Shown here one piece after another: positions 21,973-33,700 of a DNA stretch of 64,000 nt. Source of the stretch: Balanoglossus misakiensis (taxonomy: Eukaryota; Hemichordata); contig CM082580.2 in the NCBI GenBank assembly GCA_040954595.2, positions 4,712,001 to 4,776,000 of the forward strand, given 5' to 3'. A program made the translations under genes and the position numbers. The notes beneath the pieces are model-generated. The model was not told the origin of the DNA. It saw only the letters and a program-made list of their open reading frames with translations, and made no database searches. How positions within the stretch are numbered: position 1 is the stretch's first letter; every line of letters starts with the position of its first letter.

Positions 21973-24900
21973 CTTGTGTAGTTTTTTTGCCCAATAGGAT
22001 CTTGAAAACGGCTGAACCTACAAATCTCAAACTTGGCACAGTGATGCAGGCCTATGAGAGCTGGTGCAGTACCCTCGTGAATGTTTAATAAGTCATGTGA
22101 TCTGATGACCATATATGGGCAAAGTTTTCAAATGGGCCTAATTTGCATATGAATGGAGATATCGAAATTCTTTTAGCAACTTTTGTTGACCATGTCATCA
22201 GTGTCCTACATGCCAAATGTCAAGGCCGTGGGCCAAGTCTATTTTGAGAAGAAGATTATTAAATATTATTTGTCATATTTGTGGACCCAGCCATAGGCCT
22301 ATACTTTCTATAGTTAAGCTATGACGCTATGTCCACGTCTGTGCAATTGTCCTGTACAGTGACAGTCTAGTGGCCCGTGAGCTGAATGGGACCAAAATAA
22401 AAGACAAAATTTTGGGCTCACCTGTAACACCTGCTTAACTCATTAATTATGTGCATACCTAATTCCGGGCTAACTATTAGGGCTAGAGGTTTTGTTCTTG
22501 TGGGACATGGACCAGTATGGGATCAAAAATTTTTGCCCAAATTTTGGGTGACCTCAGGTGACCTTTGACCTACTTTCCTATATCTCGGCATCCACAGCAG
22601 GTACAGACTTGGCGTTTGGAGGGTTGTGACTAAAATTGAAAAGACAAAATTGGGGGTCACCTGTGACACCTGCTTATCTCATTAATTATGTGCATACCTA
22701 ATTCCAGGCTAGCCAATAGGGCTAGAGGTTTGATTTTTGTTGAACATGGACCAGTATGGGGTTAAAATTTCTTGCCCAATTTTGGGTGACCTCAGGTGAC
22801 CTTTGACCTACTTTACCATATCTCGGCAACCCACGCAGATACAGCCTTGGCATTTGGAGGCATGGAACTCCTAATGGAGCCTTATACTTTACGTCATTAA
22901 TTATGTGCATATCTAATTCTAGGCGAACCAATAGGGCTAGAGGTCTGGTTTTTGTTGGACCTGGACTAGTATGGGGTCAAAATTTTTTGCCCAAATTTTG
23001 GGTGACCACATATGACCTTTGACCTTCGGCTTAAGCTTGTGCCCGTCATCGCTGCTTGCAGCTATATTTTTTTTTTTTTTTTTCTTGTGTAGTTTTTTTT
23101 GCTCAGGTAGATCTTGAAAATGGCTGAACCTACAAATCTCAAACTTGGCACAATGGTGCAGGCCTATGAGAGCTGGTGCAGTATCCCTGTGAATGTTTAA
23201 TTAGTCATGTGACCTGATGACCATATATGGGCAAAGTTTTCAAATGGGCCTAATTTGCATATGAATGGAGATATCAAAATTCTTTTAGCGATTTTTGCAG
23301 ACCATGTGGTCAGTGTCCTACATGCCAAATGTCAAGGCCGTGGGCCAAGTCTATTTTGAGAAGAAGATTTTTTATTTTTCATATTTTTGGACCCAGCCAT
23401 GGGCCTATACTTTCTATAGTTAAGCTATGACGCTATGTCCACGTCTGTGCAATGGTCCTGTACAGTGACTCTCTATTGGCCCGTGAGCAGAATGGGACCA
23501 CAATAAAAGGCAAAATTTTAGGCTCACCTGTAACACCTGCTTAACTCATTAATTATGTGCATACCTAATTCCGGGCTAACTATTAGGGCTAGAGGTTTTG
23601 TTCTTGTGGGACATGGACCAGTATGGGATCAAAAATTTTTGCTTAAATTTTGGGTGACCTCAGGTGACCTTTGACCTACTTTCCTATATCTCGGCATCCA
23701 CAGCAGGTACAGACTTGGCGTTTGGAGGGTTGTGACTAAAATTGAAAAGACAAAATTGGGGGTCACCTGTGACACCTGCTTATCTCATTAATTATGTGCA
23801 TACCTAATTCCAGGCTAGCCAATAGGGCTAGAGGTTTGATTTTTGTTGAACATGGACCAGTATGGGGTTAAAATTTCTTGCCCTATTTAGGGTGACCACA
23901 TGTGACCTTTGACCTACTTTACCGTATCTCGGCAACCCATGCAGATACAGCCTTGGCATTTGGAGGCATGGAACTCCTAATGGAGCCTTATACTTTACCT
24001 CATTAATTATGTGCATATCTAATTCTAGGCGAACCAATAGGGCTAGAGGTCTGGTTTTTGTTGGACCTGGACTAGTATGGGGTCAAAATTTTTTGCCCAA
24101 ATTTTGGGTGACCACATATGACCTTTGACCTTCGGCTTAAGCTTGTGCCCGTCATCGCTGCTTGCAGCTATATTCTTTTTTTTTTTTTTCTTGTGTAGTT
24201 TTTTTGCTCAGGTAGATCGTGAAAACGGCTGAACCTACAAATCTCAAACTTGGCACAATGGTGCAGGCCTATGAGAGCTGGTGCAGTATCCCTGTGAATG
24301 TTTAATTAGTCATGTGACCTGATGACCATATATGGGCAAAGTTTTCAAATGGGCCTAATTTGCATATGAATGGAGATATCAAAATTCTTTTAGCGATTTT
24401 TGCAGACCATGTGGTCAGTGTCCTACATGCCAAATGTCAAGGCCGTGGGCCAAGTCTATTTTGAGAAGAAGATTTTTTTATTTTTCATATTTTTGGACCC
24501 AGCCATGGGCCTATACTTTCTATAGTTAAGCTATGACGCTATGTCCACGTCTGTGCAATGGTCCTGTACAGTGACTCTCTATTGGCCCGTGAGCAGAATG
24601 GGACCACAATAAAAGGCAAAATTTTAGGCTCACCTGTAACACCTGCTTAACTCATTAATTATGTGCATACCTAATTCCAGGCTAACTAATACAGCTAGAG
24701 GTTTTGTTCTTGTGGGACATGGACCAGTATGGGATCAAAAATTTTTGCCCAAATTTTGGGTGACCTCAGGTGACCTTTGACCTACTTTCCTATATCTTGG
24801 CATCCACAGCAGGTACAGACTTGGCGTATGGAGGGTTGTGACTAAAATTGAAAAGACAAAATTGGGGGTCACCTGTGACACCTGCTTATCTCATTAATTA

Positions 24901-27477
24901 TGTGCATACCTAATTCCAGGCTAGCCAATAGGGCTAGAGGTTTGATTTTTGTTGAACATGGACCAGTATGGGGTTAAAATTTCTTGCCCAATTTTGGGTG
25001 ACCTCAGGTGACCTTTGACCTACTTTACCATATCTCGGCAACCCGCGCAGATACAGGCATTGCATTTGGAGGCATGGAACTCCTAATGGAGCCTTATACT
25101 TTACCTCATTAATTATGTGCATATCTAATTCTAGGCGAGCCAATAGGGCTAGAGGTCTGGTTTTTGTTGGACCTGGACTAGTATGGGGTCAAAATTTTTT
25201 GCCCAACTTTCGGGTGGCCTCAGGTGACCTTTGACCTACTTTCCTATATCTCGGCATCCAGAACAGGTACAGCATTTGTGTTTGGATGGATCGAACTATT
25301 AATGGAGTCTTACACTTTACATCATTCATTATGCGCATATCTAATTTCAGACAAGCCAATAGGGCTAGATGTCTGGTTTCTGTTGGACCTGGACTAGTAT
25401 TGGGATCAAAACTTTTTGCCCAAATTTTGGGCGACCACATATGACCTTTGACCTTCGGCTTAAGCTTGTGCCCGTCATCGCTGCTTGCAGCTATATTTCT
25501 TCTTTCTTCTTGAGTCGTTTTTTTGCTCTCGTTTTTCTCAAAATCGACGTGGCCTAGGACCTTGAAATTTGGCACGGTGATTGGGGCCCACGAGTACTGG
25601 TGCACCTGCCCTTTGAATTTGTAATTAGTCACGTGACTTGGTGGCTATAATCGAGCGAAATTTTCAAATTGACCTAATTTGCACGTTAATGGGGGCATGT
25701 ACATTCTTTTCGCGATTTTTGTAGACCATGTGGCCAAAATCCCCTGTGCCAAATTTCAAGGTCCTAGGCCACGTCGATTTTGAGAAGAAGATTTATGTAA
25801 TATTTTTCGCATTTTTTGGTGGGCTGAGGACAGACACTGGGGCATCGGACTTTGACTGTCATTACGTAATGTTGTGGAGATCTCATTAGCAGGCTACTCA
25901 CTTCTGGCGGGTTGCAGTAGTCCTTGGAAAATCGGCTGAAATACGTAAACTGTCCAGTGATTATTTTCCACGGAATGAATTTTGGGACAACACATTATCT
26001 GAGTTCAGGCTGTGTTAGGGCGTTTTATTGAATTGCACTGAGTTTGTTAGCTGTTGCCGTTCAAATGTTTCTATCCAGACCCTGCTACACTGGTTAACAT
26101 TCAATGTAATGCGGCGGCGGACTTTGACCCTCAGTCGCTAATGTGGCCGAAATACATCAGCAGACCAGTGATTTTCTTGCACGAAGGGAGTATGGTACCA
26201 GCAATAATCAGAGATCAGGCTTCGTTGCCGTTCAAAATTTCCTACTTCAGTCGTGATGTTGCAACTGGATGTTCAGTATGGGGGTCGGACCGCAGGTGGC
26301 CGTGGGGGTTATCATGTCGCCCGTAATGGCACGCAGCTTCATGCAGCTCTATGGGACCAAAATAATACGCCCGATTCGGGGGTCACCTGTGACATCTGCG
26401 TAACTCTGTTATGTGCATGCGTAATTGTGGAGTCAATGAAAGGGATGCTAGCATGGTATTTGTTGCACATGGATCGATTTGAAGTCCGATTTTCCTGTCA
26501 AGTTATGGGCGACCTTATGTGACATTTCACCTACTTTTGCTTAGTGAGCATCCACAGCAGATGCATGCAGCTTTGGCGTTGGGGGGTGGGGGGGGGCATA
26601 TACGGATGGGACAATAATGATATACCAAAGGCGGGGTCCCCTGTTGCACCTGCCTAAGTCATTGATTTTGTACATTTAATTGGACACTAACCAACAGGGC
26701 AATAGGTGTAGTTTTTGTTCCACAGGGACGAATGTAAGTGTCACTTTGTTTTTGCCCAAATGTCTAAGTTGATTTGGATGACCTCTGTCGTACAGTGCCA
26801 TATCTCAGCCCGTTGTACAGGTGCAGCTTTGGTATTTGGAGGGATGAAACTATCATGAAATGTCAAATACAGGGGGATACCTGCGACACCTGCTTGATTC
26901 ATGTATTACGTGCATACCTAATGGTAAGCAAAGTGAAAGGGCTGCAAATGTAGGATTTGTTGCACATGACATAAACAGGAATGAACATTTTTTGTCAAAT
27001 TTTTGGGTGACCTCAGGTGTCCATTGACCTGCTTTCCATATGTTAGCACGCACATCATATATAGCCAGGTGTTTGGAGGGGTAGGGTAGGACCCTCTGCG
27101 TCATGAAATGCTAAATTCCTGGGGCCACCTGTAACTTACTCGCGTAACTCATTGTTATGGCCATATCTAATTTGACAAACCCAAACAGCGAGGATTTTCC
27201 GTTGTCTTGAATATGAACCAAATAAGAATCCTAATTTTTGAATACCCTCAGCTGACCTTTAAAGTATACTTACTGAAGTACTTACAACGTAGAAGTTCAC
27301 CTTTGGTTGTTGTGTTTGTACTTGTAAGACATCCATTTCGGGTGGTTGCCTACTTCTCCATATCTCTACATCCAGAGCAAATACAGCCTACGCAATTGAA
27401 TGGTACAACCCTGAATGGAGTCTTATGGTTATTAACTCTATGCTTGGGCCCCTTCAATGCTGCTTGCAGCTTTAATT
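21973..27477. repeat. Higher-order tandem repeat array, 1106-bp unit
   Basis: Four units start with CTTGTGTAG or CTTGAGTCG followed by a T-run, at 21973, 23084, 24190 and 25509. The first three end CATCGCTGCTTGCAGCTATAT, and the last ends GCTGCTTGCAGCTTTAATTG. Equivalent points in units 1 to 3 are exactly 1106 bp apart. Each unit has a head of about 450 bp followed by three sub-repeats of about 213-240 bp, marked by CATTAATTATGTGCATA, GGGCTAGAGGT and TGACCTTTGACCT. Unit 3 has a fourth sub-repeat, which explains its 1319 bp. Unit 4 is strongly diverged. No transposase or other protein is encoded. Units 1 to 3 are so alike that duplication must be recent. Confidence 0.9.
22549..25454 (-). promoter_or_regulatory. 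Cluster of ten perfect DR1 nuclear-receptor sites in the array
   Basis: TGACCTTTGACCT (reverse of AGGTCAAAGGTCA) occurs without mismatch at 22559, 22797, 23013, 23665, 23903, 24119, 24771, 25009, 25225 and 25442. In five of these another TGACCT lies four bases upstream (spacer CAGG), giving a DR4 joined to a DR1: the copies at 22549, 22787, 23655, 24761 and 24999. Others have TGACCACATA or TGGCCT instead of the first half-site. On the minus strand all sites read in the same direction as TBC1D7 transcription. Receptor binding is inferred from the consensus. Confidence 0.6.
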
Positions 27478-27771
27478 GATACGGCGATTGAGTAGCCTGG
27501 TTGACCCGTTTAACACTGACCGACACATAGTTCCATACTTTTATTTCATCAGGCGACTGCTACATAACTTCATTCCGGAATTTACTGCGCTCGACTCCCA
27601 CTCCCAGTTCTTGTGTGAGGGTGTCATCGCTGAAAATGGTGTGATCAGGGCCAGTTCGAGTGGATGAAAGTTCACATTACCGCCTGGTGGTATTTATTCG
27701 AACTGCCAACGCGCGACTATACCTAGCTTCAGCCGTGCCAGAGGGATCATCTGTCCTGTAAAGCGACGACG
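27478..27771 (+). promoter_or_regulatory. Promoter/5'UTR region of the DUF547 gene
   Basis: This is the gap between the end of the tandem array and the DUF547 start codon. It is less AT-rich than nearby introns, with no TATA box at a convincing site. The transcription start cannot be placed from sequence alone. Confidence 0.35.
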
Positions 27772-30700
27772 ATGTCTGGAGAGTTGAAGGCGGGTGTCAG
27801 GGTTCTGAATGCCCGACCAGCAGATGCCAAAAAGGGCAAACCCTCGAAACAGCAGACGACGGTGACCTCCGCAGGAAAACAACAAGACGCGGTTGCCATT
27901 TCCCAACAACTGCAGAAATTAATGCTACGGTAAATTACGTGTTCTGTTTTACTCTAAACATGGAGGTGGGAGCGAGATCTCCGCTCCTACCTCCGTGGTC
28001 TAAACATAGACATGGGAACCTCTTGAGTTTCATCGACTTTCTGTGGCTGTTAGGCTAAATTTAGGTTTGTAGGTCATCAAATAACTTCTATATGTACCAT
28101 TTCTCTCTGGTACTAGTCAGGAAGGCCTCAAATTTGGACATGCTACTTTTTACTATTTCCCCACGTTTTTTTCAGAAAGAAGGGAAAGCATCGTAGATTT
28201 CATGTAGTCTTCAAAGGGTGAATTTTGAAGAGAACATGGCATTGTAAAAAGTGTTAGAATGTCTCTGCTCAGAATATCAGAATTTGTATTTTGAACAACA
28301 AAATAATTGTTAACATTTTTTGGTTTTAAAGGGTCAGTTCTCAACTTCTGGTATCTATATAATTTTGCTGGTATGCCGTTGGTTTCATGTTTTGAAAAAA
28401 GTATATGTGATCTGGTGTGACCTATCATTGACTTGAATACTTGCGTGGTTGGTAGATTATTAATCTCTTTTTCTTTATTTGCAAAAAGGAAGCCATGAAC
28501 CCTTGTGCAAATAAGTTAATTGTTTAAGTTTCACATCTGTCATTTTGTTTTTACTTTCAGTAATGCTTTCATTAAACATTTCCAACTTCTCTAGACTCTT
28601 GATCCAGTGAACATAAATGGGCTGAGGATCGAAGTACCAGATATGTCATTTTTGTTGTTGCAAAAATTGAGGAACACGATTTGTTTTCCCTGGTAATTCT
28701 TCCTGTTTTCCTCTAAATTATATAACTGCATGCATTTGATAATCCAAGGGGAACCCTAGCAAAAGGACCAAAGGAAAAATGGGGTAAAAGTTAAACCACA
28801 CTAACTGATATTTCAACCATACCTTGATCAGTGTAATTAGTCTAATAGAAGCTTCCCTTGTTTGACTACAATGTTCATGAGTGACACTGAATTTTTGTGT
28901 GAATATTATTTATTCCTTGGGGAAATCGTATGAGAACAAGCTGGATTCAGTTACGGTAGTAAACATCTAGGTCACACCAATAGCTTAGCTATTCATGCTG
29001 TTTATGTATAACCCAGAGAAACTGTAAATGCACAACCACATTCTTTGAGTTTATCACAAATTTGGAGAGATGGAGGTTAATTATAAGCCATGCGGATTTC
29101 ATATACTTTAACTAGTGTCACAGTTACATTAACCCCTGTCTTAATTTCACGGGCAAAAGCCAAAAGGTCTCTTAATTACTACACTATTATATTCCTCACT
29201 GATAACAAGGACTTAGGTGGAACTCATCGTGATAGAACTATCTGAGCTCAGAACTAAAACAGTAACCTTACCAGTCATACTTAATTATTTGCCTGTACCC
29301 CACACCCCTACATCTATGTTTACAAATGCTGTGTTACCAAACCTAGCATTGATAATGTCATTTGCCAAACTTTTTATTTGCCAGATGAGATGTCAGTTCT
29401 CACAAATCAGACACTTCCAAGCAGGTGGATGTATTTGGGAGAAAAACTGAGCCCAGATATGTTAATTTGGCTGCCGTCATTGTATGGATTTCCTCAATGG
29501 TATTGGCTGTTCCATGAAATCCATTTACAGGCACAAGTTCTTATAAAAGCTTTTGTCAGTCCGTCTGCCAGATTACATAACCATTGCAAGAGACACCAAC
29601 AGATTTTCACACGGTTACAATGTTATATGGCTTTAAAGGGACAATTCTCAATGGAATGTGGGGGATTTAACTGGCAGGTGTATTTCACCATCCTTTGATA
29701 TCAAATGACGTCAGACGCGTTCAGGCGCAGTTACGTTGGCATTCAAATTTCCAGATGACGGGCAACTTCAGCAACGTGGTGCAGACAACGACTGTGCAGA
29801 CGAAACGCCATGAGGCTGATGAGGCACCATATTCAATACATGTTAAGTGTCTGGCGGTTCTAAAGTAAAAACATACTCGGAAAAACTTTGACTGGATGCT
29901 GAAAAATTGCTTGCACGTCACCTGGAAATGACAACGCCGTGGGTCACATGGCCAGATCACGTGATTGATAGTAAAGAATTGGTACTATGAGTATAGATGT
30001 TGTGCTGCTTCATCATGAGAGACTCCAACACATCAATGCTTATTTCTTGATTATTGCACAGTTGCATATGTATATTACTATCCAGTTTATCTTAGGATAA
30101 CAGTCACGCTGTGATAAACATTGCTTCAAGAAATGCGCGCAACGAAAGCCATCAAAATACAAAAGAATGGCCTTTGGGAAATCATAAGCATTTTCACAAA
30201 GACCACGATAATGACAAAAGTTTCCAATATTGACACAAGCGTTTTCATAAATATCCCAATAATGTGCTTTCTGAGTCTTTTTCATCACTATCCACTCTGT
30301 CTGTTGCTTTTCAGTTTTCAGGTGGTCCCAATAGTGAAGAGGTAAAGCCTGAAAAATAGGTTGTTTTTCGGTTAGTTTTGAAAACAGACCCTGGACAACA
30401 ATACGACAGTCTAAGACTAATTGTACATTTAAATTTGGAATCTAATGAAAGCAATATAGCCAAAGACAGGTTTTCATGCAGCCATCTTGTGATGTTATGG
30501 AGGCTATTTTTGTTCTTATTGACATATGATATCTGTCTACCATGTTGAGAAAAAAAATGCCCAGCTTCAGGACTGTGTGAGGGTTTGCTTGTTGTAAGGC
30601 GTTGGACCGCAGAACTAAAGAGCAAAAGACCTTGGCAGGCAAAGATATTTCCCAAATTGAACTCCACTCAGGCATTTCAGAAAATTTCACTCTGAATCTG

Positions 30701-33700
30701 GTTTTCCGTTAAAAAAAACCTGATTCACAGTAAAATATTCTCAGACGTGAAGCAGAATGGTCTGGCTAGGTTGATAGCTTTGGTCAACATGATTGTGAAC
30801 TTAATGTAGATCAACAAATATCAATTTCAACATACCTAGAGTATACCTGGTAATATTGATCATGCATGGTTTTTGCTTGCAGTCAAATTATTTAATCATT
30901 GACTAGATGGCTGGTGTGTTGGCATTTTGAACTGACTGGCATAAATTTATCCAGAGAAATTAACAAAAGAAATGTGGTATTGTGTTCAAACTGCACAATT
31001 TGCAAACACAATTAACACTTTGTGAACAATTCATGAGACATATTCCTCGTGTTTAATTAGCATCTGCTGGTCTGCAGTGGCAAAACAATAAAACCAGATG
31101 GGACATTTAGTTTAATTGATATGTACACACAGTTTCCTAGCTATCATTAGTTACATCAAAATATTGAATATTGCTGTATAAATACCTACTTCACCAAAGG
31201 TGTTGACTTACGTATAGGAAGGTTCCTTGTATTCAGTGTTTCATTCAGGATGGCATCAACAGGGGGGGGGGGGGGGGTATGTCCCTCTTTGCCAGAATAT
31301 TTTTGGGGGATACCACTTTGGCAAGAGGGACTGTAATGTTGTGTTGTGGAATCTATTATATCTATCTAGTTAATAGTGGTACATCTTAAATGTATATTTC
31401 AATACACAGAAATGTATCAGAGACTGGTAATTCAAGCTTGTCTACCAGAACACTGTAATGTATACACCATTGCTACATGTAGCTTATGTACTCTGAGAGT
31501 CTAGGTATTTACATGAAGCCATGGAGACCAGTCCAGCATTATTTATTTGGCTGTCCGTGTTTACATTCCATCGATGGGTTTGGCAGTGACCCATGTCGTA
31601 TATCCCTTTGACCTTTCAACTAAAACAGTGAGTGCAGTTAAATCAACTTGGTCAACTTGTAAATGGACTAAGTTAATTACCAACATCATTAGCTTCGTTT
31701 TGAACTTGTTGGTTTGCGGAATGAAATAACTCTGAATTCATGGATAGTACATGTACACACATTGAATTTTCGGACATCAAAAATGCATAGTGTACCATGT
31801 TTATCATGTTTGCCACTGTTATTATAACAAAACTGATATTATTTCAGATCATTGGTTCATGTGACCAAGATGTAAATCATCAGTCTTGCAAAGTATTCCA
31901 CAAACAACTTTTTTTTTTAAATTTCACATCTGCATCCTAGGGTGTTGGTTTCAAACTGGTGTTGGATTACAATGAACATGAGAAGTGAAACTTGTTATTG
32001 AGATACATTTATGTGAAGTAGTTTCAAAACCAAGAATTGGATATACCAGTCTATTATAGTCGTAATAGCGAAGTCAGGTTATTGATTGATTAACCATTAA
32101 ACTTCACTATATTGCTGCCCAGTGCCCACATAGAATTCCATGCTTTACTATATTACCCTAATCTCTTACCTCACTGATGTCCCGAGATTTAAGGTCAGTC
32201 AGTCACAGGTTAACCGGTTACACACACCAGTACTTATAATGTCTTAATAGCGTTACTCAACTGGAGATGTTGTCTAAGTTATATCATGTATGGTGTATGC
32301 CTAGCTGGAAAGGATACTGAATTGAAATGCATTCTTTTTGGTAGTTTTTGGTAGTTTCAGAATGTCATAAAAGATAGAAAAACGTGGATTTGATTATTTG
32401 GTATACATATACTATAGACGGTGTGATTAATTGGCTTTCATCAAAAGGAATATCAATCAAGGACTTCAAGGTTATTCACTTAACCTTGACCTTCACTTTA
32501 TCAGCTACTGCAGTATAATTCTTACTGCTAGCAGCGTAGTTATTCTTTCACAATATACTCTCAACTCTCATCATAGAATACAAATATGTTCAGATGTATG
32601 TTGTAATAATAGCTTTGTACTACAATAGCATGCATGTAAAAACAAATATCAGACATGATCACATACTATTTGTTAATTAACTATTCATGTATTTACTTCT
32701 TTGTTGTTGTTTTTATTTACACAGGATGAAAGGTGAATACATGCTTGAAGATGGCAGCGGTATTGACTACAATGCTCTGAAGCTCAGCGATCTCTTCAAA
32801 ACTTACAGGACGATGACGCAAGACCTCAACAATGTTAACCTGGACACATTGGATAGAACGCAGAAGATGGTCTTTTTTATAAGTATCCTTCATATCAGGT
32901 GTCATTCTCTACTTTGACTTTCATTTCAGACTTTAATAGTCGGTGATAACCAGTGGCATTACTTGATCCCATGACCCCAGTAGAAATGAACCCCTGGTTC
33001 TGTTTGTATCAAAGGTCGCGGGGTCAGGGAGCTTCATTCCCATGATTCATGATTCAGGTACAACACAACTGTACAATACTACAATCACACACAAGTGTAT
33101 CGGATAATCCTGTGTGCTTGTCTGCCTGGACATACACTCTACAGATTTGATCAGCATTTCCACCAACTTGTACACTTGCTGAACAAGAAAACGGCAGAAT
33201 AAAACGACTTCGGATTGTGTGTGAATTCCACAGGTTTCTAATTTTTTGTCTGATTTGATTCCTTGATGGTTTGTGTGTGTAGACATTTACAACTCATTGA
33301 CAATTCACGGTTTGGTAGAGTGCGACGACCTTCCCAACTCTGTGTTAGACATCCGGCAGTTCTGGCACAACACGGCGTACAACATTGGTCACTTTGTGTT
33401 CAATTTGGATGATATTGAACATGGAATTCTTAGAGGTAACTCCAGCAATTCAATTTCTAACTTTTATGTATTAGATATACTGGTTAATTTTGTGGTCACC
33501 TGCTCAACAGTTATCTGAACCTTACTCGACTTAGAAGTCAGGGGGGGGGGGGGAGTCAGTGGGGGGGGGGGGGGTTCATTTCCTAGACCAATCATCTGTT
33601 GTCTCTTTGCTGTAGTTTTGTAACTGAGAAAATATTCACTTTCCTGTCTTTTATGATCATCTCCTAGGCAACAGACCACACCCAGCTGCCAGTGATCCAC

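Noticed and set aside
22722-25143. Three 69-codon minus-strand open frames exactly 1106 bp apart
   Set aside because: They recur only because the DNA repeats. They cover parts of two sub-repeats, carry ordinary substitutions, and no domain is seen, so they are not genes.
25189-25632. 147-codon minus-strand open frame in units 3-4 of the array
   Set aside because: It spans the junction between two repeat units and is broken in the other units, so it is a chance frame.
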